From Methanobacteriota archaeon (lineage in GTDB: Archaea; Thermoplasmatota; DTKX01; GCA-020343715), in assembly GCA_030597775.1 (NCBI GenBank), contig JAUVRF010000106.1:1-6443 (forward strand): 6,443 bases of DNA, read 5' to 3'. Positions within the stretch are counted from its first letter, which is position 1. Every line of letters starts with the position of its first letter. The notes below the pieces were generated by a model. The model did no database searches. It was given only the letters and a program-made list of their open reading frames with translations, and was not told the origin of the DNA. This document shows positions 1 through 4,477 of the stretch, piece after piece. Made by a program: the position numbers and the translations under genes.

Positions 1-732
1 CCCGAGCACCTCAGGGAGGCTGCCTCCATGGTCCCGGACCTGCCCCGGCTCCAGCTGGACCTGGGCAACGCGCTGCGGGAGACGGGGGACATCAAGGGAG
101 CCCTTGCAGCCTTCCTCATGGCGGAGGACCACGACCTGGACGACGAGTCCCCCCGGGCCCTGTCGGGTGTGTGCCACCTGCAGCTGGGCGATGCCAAGGC
201 CGCTGAGCGGGCCTTCGACAGCGCCATCGGCATCTCTCCAGATTACGCCCTTGCATGGCTGGGCAAGGGCCTTGCCCTGATGACGCGCGGCCGGGACAAG
301 AAGGCCGTCCGGTACATCAGGGAAGCGCTCCGGTTGGACCCCCAGTTCACCGAGGCACGTCTCTCGCTGGCCGAGGCCTACGGCCGGCTGGGAAGGACTG
401 CGGAGGCAAAGCGAGAGGCCAGATCGGCCTACGCCCTGGACCCCGATGCCGGGGAGGCCCGGAGACAGCTGGAGGCCATCGGCGCCAAGCCTCCCGCGCC
501 ACCCAGCCCCGTTCCGAAGGCGGAGCCCGAGGGCCCAGCCCAGCTCACCACCCGGCCACCTCAGGTCCCCAAAGGGGAGGATCGGGCGGGACCGGCCGCT
601 CCCCGGGTCCCGGTCCGGGAGGAGGAGGAGGAGGAGGAGGAGGAGCTTGAGGAGATCCCCGCTCCGGGTCCCGAACTTGAAAAGTGGTTCTCAGAACACC
701 GGGAACGGCGAAGACCCCCGACCGACGAATGA
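1..732 (+). CDS. TPR-repeat protein, C-terminal part (5' end outside window)
   Basis: The frame is open from the first base, and the residues before the ATG at 28 already look like the end of a TPR helix, so the gene probably begins upstream and that ATG is internal. Counting from base 1, four consecutive 34-residue tetratricopeptide repeats lie at about residues 14-47, 48-81, 82-115 and 116-149. They show the usual TPR pattern: small residues at helix contacts (for example LGNALRETGD) and the LDP/SPD turns between units. TPR arrays are protein-binding scaffolds; the partner cannot be read from sequence. After residue 163 follows a proline/alanine-rich linker, a run of nine glutamates from a (GGA)9 tract, and a charged end containing ELEKWFSEH. 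There is no signal peptide or membrane segment in the visible part, so it is probably cytoplasmic. Its last 188 bp overlap the convergent PLD gene. The TPR call is firm; the function is unknown. Confidence 0.85.
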   Translation, partial: PEHLREAASMVPDLPRLQLDLGNALRETGDIKGALAAFLMAEDHDLDDESPRALSGVCHLQLGDAKAAERAFDSAIGISPDYALAWLGKGLALMTRGRDKKAVRYIREALRLDPQFTEARLSLAEAYGRLGRTAEAKREARSAYALDPDAGEARRQLEAIGAKPPAPPSPVPKAEPEGPAQLTTRPPQVPKGEDRAGPAAPRVPVREEEEEEEEELEEIPAPGPELEKWFSEHRERRRPPTDE

Positions 733-2698
733 GCCGGCGGAACCTGCGGAACCTGCGGATGACCTTGCGAACGAATGCCTTCAGCCTCCGGTTCGCCCTG
801 ACGCTGAACATGAGGTGACGATCGATCGCCCAACAAGCACCTCCCAGGGACATGACCAGCATCGTCCGTCCGATGGAGGGCCAGGGGAGCCCTACAATTG
901 GAACGCCCTCCGATCCGTCCCGGGAGACGGACGAGACCGGGGCCTCGAACGCTGTGGGCTCCGATGCGAACCCCCTGCTCTGGATCAGGATGGCTATCAA
1001 AGTGAGTGGCACTCGCGGCTGCGAAGCGGACGTGGATGCCGCCCAGTCGGCCACAAAGGTCCTTCGGAGGTTGGCCACCGCATCCGCGCCCTCCAGCACG
1101 AGCACGACCTCCCGATTCCTGGCCACCGAGGACCAGGCCCAGTTGAGGGAGCCCATGATGGCGACGCGCCCGTCGATGATCGCACCCTTGGCGTGGACCC
1201 GGGCCACGCCGGGGATCCCATCGGCCACCGCTGCCGTCACCTGGACCACCCCCCGCTGGGCGCACAGGAGGCTCAGCTCACGGACCGTGGCCGCCCCCTC
1301 CCCGTCGAAGCCCTGGTCCAGGAGCAACCGCACCCGGACGCCCCTGGTCGCCGCGTCAAGTAGTGCATCCACAAGGGGGGATACCTGCTCGCCCCATTCG
1401 ATCTCGAGACTTGCCAGCTCGAGATGGATGGTCTCCGTGGCGATGGCAATGAGGTCCGTGAGCGTCGCAAGGTCGGAGCCCCAGGACTCGGGGCCCACGA
1501 GGAGGGAGGAGTTGCACGGGAAGAGGGAGGGGCCCGTGGGGGGAGAGGAAGGTACCCTTGGGAGGTCGGTCGGCCTGGTCCCCCTGCTCTCCCATTGTAC
1601 AGTACATACGCGCAGGTCGTGATCTATGACCTCGATGAGCCTTGCGGCCATCTCCGGAGATTCCACGACAGCTCCCCACCCCCTGCTGGCGAATCCGCTC
1701 GCATGACCCGAGGAGGGGAAGGAGGAGGGTCCCCAGTTCTCCGTCGTGACCACCACCGCCCGTCCGTCGATCACACAGCACTCCTCGTGATGGTACCGGT
1801 AGGGTCGGTTGTGCTGTGACCTGACATGGGGTGCCGTGACACTCACCTCGACCCCCTCTTCGACGAGGGCGGCGATGAGGCCGTCCCGACGTGCCAGGTC
1901 ATCCAGGGAATACCCGACGGGTTGCCCCTCCAGGAGCATCCTCACCCGGATGCCCGCCCTTGCCCTCTCGGCGATGGCCGCTGTCAGATCGCGGCTCCTG
2001 AGGTCATAGAGGGCGATCAACAGCTCATCATCTGCCGTGGCGATCGTCCGGGCGAGGGCAGCCCACCCCCCCTCAGGTGTGACGAAGGTGGTGGCGTTCA
2101 CTGCGATCGGTGCCGGCGAAGGGACCCTCTCCAACCATCCGCAGCGGGGCTCGGTCCAGCCTTGCCAATCGCCGGCGCTGTCGGTGTCCTCCGTCCCTGT
2201 CCTCCTCAGGACCCTGCCCCAGGGTATCGACGATGGTGTGGGGACCGGAGCACCCGCCCATCCCTCGGGGCCTGTACCGGAGGTATCGCCGTACCACAGC
2301 TGGTCGACCGCAGCGCCCGTGACGTCAAGGAGGGTGAGGTCGTCCCCCTTGTCGGCCAGGCAGAAGCTACCGGATGCATCAGCGAGGATGTCGGGAGGCC
2401 GTCCCCGGAGAGCCTGGAAACCAGTGGCGTTCTCCGATATGGCGATCCTCCCCCCGGGTGGGACGGAACTTCCAGGGGGAAGCCGCCAGGTCCCCTCACC
2501 GTCCGTGAGCGTCCAGTTGGAAAGGTCAATGGCGCGTTGGCCAGTGTTCTCAAGTATCACGTGTTCCCACATCGTCTGCCCTCCCGGGTGGACCTCTTGG
2601 ATCCACACTGTCGGGTCGGGTCCGTCTGCCAAGGCGATCTGCAAGGTCGTCGGGGAGAGCAGCAACAGGCACACGATCAGAAGGGCGGTGCATCTCAT
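545..2698 (-). CDS. Exported lamin-tail domain / double phospholipase D-fold protein
   Basis: 717 residues, starting at the ATG at 2698, which begins a clear signal peptide (hydrophobic LLIVCLLLLSP, probable cleavage after ALA at residues 22-24). Residues about 28-140 form a lamin-tail domain (WIQEV, then LENTGQRAIDLSNWTLTD), common on secreted nucleases. Two phospholipase D-fold halves follow, about 200-365 and 390-552. The second has the canonical HKD motif: H502, K504, D509, then GSLN at 516-519. The first reads H304-x-E306-x4-D311 with TTEN at 318-321, so the usual lysine is glutamate. Members of this superfamily cleave or transfer phosphodiester bonds, with two HKD motifs forming one site; substrates range from phospholipids to DNA. 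I infer an extracellular or surface phosphodiesterase, perhaps a nuclease. The C-terminus has weakly hydrophobic stretches (about 563-572 and 611-626), a strongly basic segment (634-659) and a proline-rich tail that overlaps the TPR gene. This end may be an anchor; its final 62 residues are the least certain part. Confidence 0.85.
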   Translation of the reverse strand: MRCTALLIVCLLLLSPTTLQIALADGPDPTVWIQEVHPGGQTMWEHVILENTGQRAIDLSNWTLTDGEGTWRLPPGSSVPPGGRIAISENATGFQALRGRPPDILADASGSFCLADKGDDLTLLDVTGAAVDQLWYGDTSGTGPEGWAGAPVPTPSSIPWGRVLRRTGTEDTDSAGDWQGWTEPRCGWLERVPSPAPIAVNATTFVTPEGGWAALARTIATADDELLIALYDLRSRDLTAAIAERARAGIRVRMLLEGQPVGYSLDDLARRDGLIAALVEEGVEVSVTAPHVRSQHNRPYRYHHEECCVIDGRAVVVTTENWGPSSFPSSGHASGFASRGWGAVVESPEMAARLIEVIDHDLRVCTVQWESRGTRPTDLPRVPSSPPTGPSLFPCNSSLLVGPESWGSDLATLTDLIAIATETIHLELASLEIEWGEQVSPLVDALLDAATRGVRVRLLLDQGFDGEGAATVRELSLLCAQRGVVQVTAAVADGIPGVARVHAKGAIIDGRVAIMGSLNWAWSSVARNREVVLVLEGADAVANLRRTFVADWAASTSASQPRVPLTLIAILIQSRGFASEPTAFEAPVSSVSRDGSEGVPIVGLPWPSIGRTMLVMSLGGACWAIDRHLMFSVRANRRLKAFVRKVIRRFRRFRRLIRRSGVFAVPGVLRTTFQVRDPERGSPQAPPPPPPPPPGPGPGERPVPPDPPLWGPEVAGW
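618..645. repeat. (GGA)9 trinucleotide tract
   Basis: Nine perfect GGA units plus one G. Read on the plus strand in the TPR frame it gives nine glutamates; read on the minus strand in the PLD frame it gives nine prolines. The length is a multiple of three, so slippage by whole units would keep both frames open. Confidence 0.9.
738..755. repeat. 9-bp tandem direct repeat CGGAACCTG x2
   Basis: Two adjacent copies of CGGAACCTG, followed by the start of a third (CGG), lie just past the TPR stop codon. On the minus strand they encode the repeated Arg-Arg-Phe of the PLD protein's basic segment. This is a short in-frame duplication (nine bases, three codons) that adds positive charge. Confidence 0.75.
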
Positions 2699-2721
2699 AG
2701 CCAGAGGTTCGGGCTTAGTTG

Positions 2722-2729
2722 CTTATACG
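2722..2729 (-). promoter_or_regulatory. TATA-like box of the PLD gene
   Basis: On the minus strand this reads CGTATAAG, centred about 27 bp upstream of the ATG at 2698. That is the spacing expected between an archaeal TATA box and a transcription start lying at the start codon itself. No Shine-Dalgarno sequence precedes the ATG, which agrees with a leaderless message. Confidence 0.5.
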
Positions 2730-2733
2730 GTCC

Positions 2734-2796
2734 TCGCGATGGATATCGGGTGTAATCATGCTATCGAGGTCTGGTAATCCGATAACTATATCGCGA
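2734..2796. promoter_or_regulatory. Imperfect inverted repeat between divergent promoters (candidate operator)
   Basis: The left arm at 2734-2749 is TCGCGAT-N3-TATCGG and the right arm at 2779-2796 is CCGATA-N5-ATCGCGA, giving 13 matched positions around a 29 bp centre. The right arm covers the TATA-like box of the GRAM-like gene, and the left arm sits directly upstream of the box of the PLD gene. A regulator bound here could act on both promoters. The repeat is seen directly; its role as an operator is inference. Confidence 0.4.
2785..2791 (+). promoter_or_regulatory. TATA-like box of the GRAM-like gene
   Basis: ACTATAT, centred about 37 bp before the ATG at 2825. With the usual archaeal spacing, transcription would begin near 2813-2816 and leave a leader of roughly 10 bases. 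A GGGG run at 2817-2820 is too short and too close to be a convincing ribosome-binding site. Confidence 0.4.
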
Positions 2797-2824
2797 AGGG
2801 AAGTCCATTCGTCGATGGGGACAG

Positions 2825-3274
2825 ATGGCCATGAGGGCTGGTCGGGAAGACGGGTGCGGCCAGGTCTACGACCAGGACGCTAACCTCCTGATGTACCAGG
2901 ATGAGTACGTAGTGTCGAGGGACGATGTTTTCATAACCTCCAACTGTCCCGAGGCCCCATTCCCGATAATCGAGGCCACGGTCTACCTGACCAACTGGAG
3001 ACTGGTGGCCCTGGGCCAGATGGTGAGCCACGTTGACGTGCAGACCGTGACCTCCGGAACCCATAGCCACCTCTCCGTGGTACCGGGCGGTTTCACGTGT
3101 GTCGCCCCCTATCTGGAGATCTTCCTTGACGAGGTCCGGGAGTTCAAAAAGAGCCTGCTGGGCGAGATCAAGTTGCGCATGCAGGTGGGCACGGTGGATA
3201 TCTCCAGCGTGTCCAAGCCCTTCCGGGTGGAGCTCTTCAAGGCCCTGGAATGGTACCTCACCCCGAGGCGCTGA
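2825..3274 (+). CDS. Small GRAM/PH-like domain protein, function unknown
   Basis: 149 residues. The start is the ATG at 2825; a second ATG two codons later could serve as well, and there is no usable in-frame start further upstream. No signal peptide or membrane helix is visible, so it is probably cytoplasmic. The pattern resembles a GRAM or bacterial PH-like fold: EYVVSRDDVFITSN at about 27-40, then the typical strand pair VYLTNWRLVALG at 53-64, then strands at about 80-100 (HSHLSVVPGG, APYLEIFLDEV), and a closing helix at about 131-145 (KPFRVELFKALEWYL). The LTNxRL signature is the main reason for the call. In eukaryotes such domains bind lipids or proteins, but archaeal versions are mostly uncharacterised and no ligand can be named. 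Its stop overlaps the convergent transporter gene by 17 bp. The ORF is well supported; the fold call is moderate. Confidence 0.7.
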   Translation: MAMRAGREDGCGQVYDQDANLLMYQDEYVVSRDDVFITSNCPEAPFPIIEATVYLTNWRLVALGQMVSHVDVQTVTSGTHSHLSVVPGGFTCVAPYLEIFLDEVREFKKSLLGEIKLRMQVGTVDISSVSKPFRVELFKALEWYLTPRR

Positions 3275-4373
3275 CCTGCGGGGATGCCTTGACCCTTCGG
3301 CTGAGCACGTAGTAGAGCATCAGTGAAACCACCGCCATGAGGGCGGCGAAGTACATGGTGGACTCATAAAGCCCGGTGAAGCTGACGAGGACCGTGGCGA
3401 ACACGGGACCCAGGATGGCCGACATCGAGGTGGTCGAATTGAAGATGCCCGCGGCCGTGGCCTTCTCCTCGCTGCTCTCCGTGACCGCCCGCAGGGCTCC
3501 AACGTAGGTGCACCCCCAGGAGATGCCGAGGAGCACCTGGGTGGGCAGGAGCTGCCAGACGTTGTCCGCCATGGTGAAGGTGATGAAGGTGACGGCGGAC
3601 AGGACCAGCCCGATGGGGAAGAGAAGGGCCGTCCGGATCCTGTCGGTGAACAGCCACATGAACCCGAACTGGACCAGCGGATTGACGAACTGGATGATGC
3701 CGATCCAGATGTAATCGGCGCCCAGGTCCAGAAGGTACAGTGGCCAGAAGGTCCATATGGCCATGGCCCCGGCGTGGCGGACGAGCAGGGGCAGGTAGTA
3801 GTGGACGTTCCGCTTGATGAGCTCTACGGGGAACAGGGGAACCCGCATCCTGACCTGCTCCACCTTGGGAAGGGTCAGGGCGATGAGGAATGCGATGAAG
3901 TAGATCCCGGCCGCCAGCAGGAAGGCCCAGGTGAGGTCGTCATAGTACGCTGCCAGGATACCGGCCGAGAGGGCGCCGATGCCCCATCCCAGGGAGCCCC
4001 AGGCCGAGAACCTCCCGAGGAGGCCCGAGCTCCGGGCGACGTAATCGACCATGGCCGCAGGGAAGATGCCCGTGGCGAACCCGGTGGCGAAGCGGATCAT
4101 CCAGAGGGACGGGATGTCGACTATGAGGAAGTGGACCGCCATCGCGAAGGCGCTCACGAGCAGGCCGCCGAAGATGAACTTCCGACGACCGTAGACGTCC
4201 GAGGCCCGACCGAAGACGTAGGAGGCGAGGAGAAGGGCTGTGGAGTAGAGGAACACGGCGATGCCGATCGAGGTGTCCCCGATGCCCAGCTCCTCCCTTG
4301 CGAGTATCGGGACGAAGGTCCACACCGCCATGTTGGCGGCGTACGTCAGGAACCAGATGGCCGAGGGCTTCAA
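3258..4373 (-). CDS. Major facilitator superfamily (MFS) transporter
   Basis: 371 residues from the TTG at 4373, with twelve predicted membrane helices at about 6-24, 34-55, 66-85, 89-112, 124-144, 147-168, 190-212, 221-242, 247-268, 273-296, 314-334 and 338-358. The MFS signature motif A is intact in the loop between helices 2 and 3: GRASDVYGRRKF, with G55, D59, G62 and R63-R64. The equivalent loop in the second half (FTDRIRTA, about 242-249) is a degenerate copy. Length and topology are normal for the family, which moves small solutes by proton coupling or facilitated diffusion; the substrate cannot be inferred. The frame extends upstream to another TTG at 4442, but that extension is proline- and arginine-rich and unlike a transporter N-terminus. 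The first in-frame ATG lies inside helix 1, so TTG 4373 is preferred. A TATA-like box 28-29 bp upstream supports it. Confidence 0.9.
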   Translation of the reverse strand: MKPSAIWFLTYAANMAVWTFVPILAREELGIGDTSIGIAVFLYSTALLLASYVFGRASDVYGRRKFIFGGLLVSAFAMAVHFLIVDIPSLWMIRFATGFATGIFPAAMVDYVARSSGLLGRFSAWGSLGWGIGALSAGILAAYYDDLTWAFLLAAGIYFIAFLIALTLPKVEQVRMRVPLFPVELIKRNVHYYLPLLVRHAGAMAIWTFWPLYLLDLGADYIWIGIIQFVNPLVQFGFMWLFTDRIRTALLFPIGLVLSAVTFITFTMADNVWQLLPTQVLLGISWGCTYVGALRAVTESSEEKATAAGIFNSTTSMSAILGPVFATVLVSFTGLYESTMYFAALMAVVSLMLYYVLSRRVKASPQVSASG

Positions 4374-4398
4374 TGCTGGGGGAAAGCAGTGCGGGGGG

Positions 4399-4404
4399 AA
4401 TAAG
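4399..4404 (-). promoter_or_regulatory. TATA-like box of the MFS gene
   Basis: On the minus strand this reads CTTATT, centred 28-29 bp upstream of the TTG at 4373, the spacing expected for leaderless archaeal transcription. It supports that TTG over the upstream TTG at 4442. The match to a TATA consensus is modest. Confidence 0.4.
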
Positions 4405-4440
4405 ACTTCGTCCGCCCGGGGGCGGGTCCAAACCAAAACC

Positions 4441-4448
4441 AATAACTT
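4441..4448 (+). promoter_or_regulatory. TATA-like box of the beta-helix gene
   Basis: AATAACTT, preceded by an A-rich ACCAAAACC stretch that could act as a BRE, lies about 33 bp before the ATG at 4478. It is the only AT-rich element at a suitable distance, but the match is weak. Confidence 0.3.
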
Positions 4449-4477
4449 GATAGCATTGGGCCATCATGTGAACCTGG

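Noticed and set aside
446..1622. Long plus-strand open frames opposite the PLD gene
   Set aside because: Their translations are low-complexity (Arg-, Pro- and Gly-rich) with no domain pattern. The minus strand here carries clear lamin-tail and PLD motifs, so these are shadows of a GC-rich gene.
2660..2698. Lipobox-like LLIVC in the PLD signal peptide
   Set aside because: The cysteine is at residue 10, inside the hydrophobic core and too early, and the preceding residues do not fit [LVI]-[ASTVI]-[GAS]-C. A standard ALA cleavage site follows at 22-24.
1826..2777. Two plus-strand open frames of 246-309 codons across the PLD N-terminal region
   Set aside because: They lie opposite the signal peptide and lamin-tail domain, show no recognisable fold, and run through the PLD promoter region.
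3774..4403. Plus-strand open frame of 209 codons inside the MFS gene
   Set aside because: It is a Glu/Gly/Asp-rich translation that mirrors the transporter's codons; the minus strand encodes a complete 12-helix MFS protein.
4411..4426. GC-rich hairpin (CCGCC-CGGG-GGCGG) as a terminator or attenuator
   Set aside because: The stem is only 5 bp, no T-run follows, and it lies between divergent promoters where no transcript needs to end. It is probably chance in GC-rich DNA.
4466..4471. In-frame ATG upstream of the beta-helix start
   Set aside because: The next codon is TGA, so it cannot start this protein.
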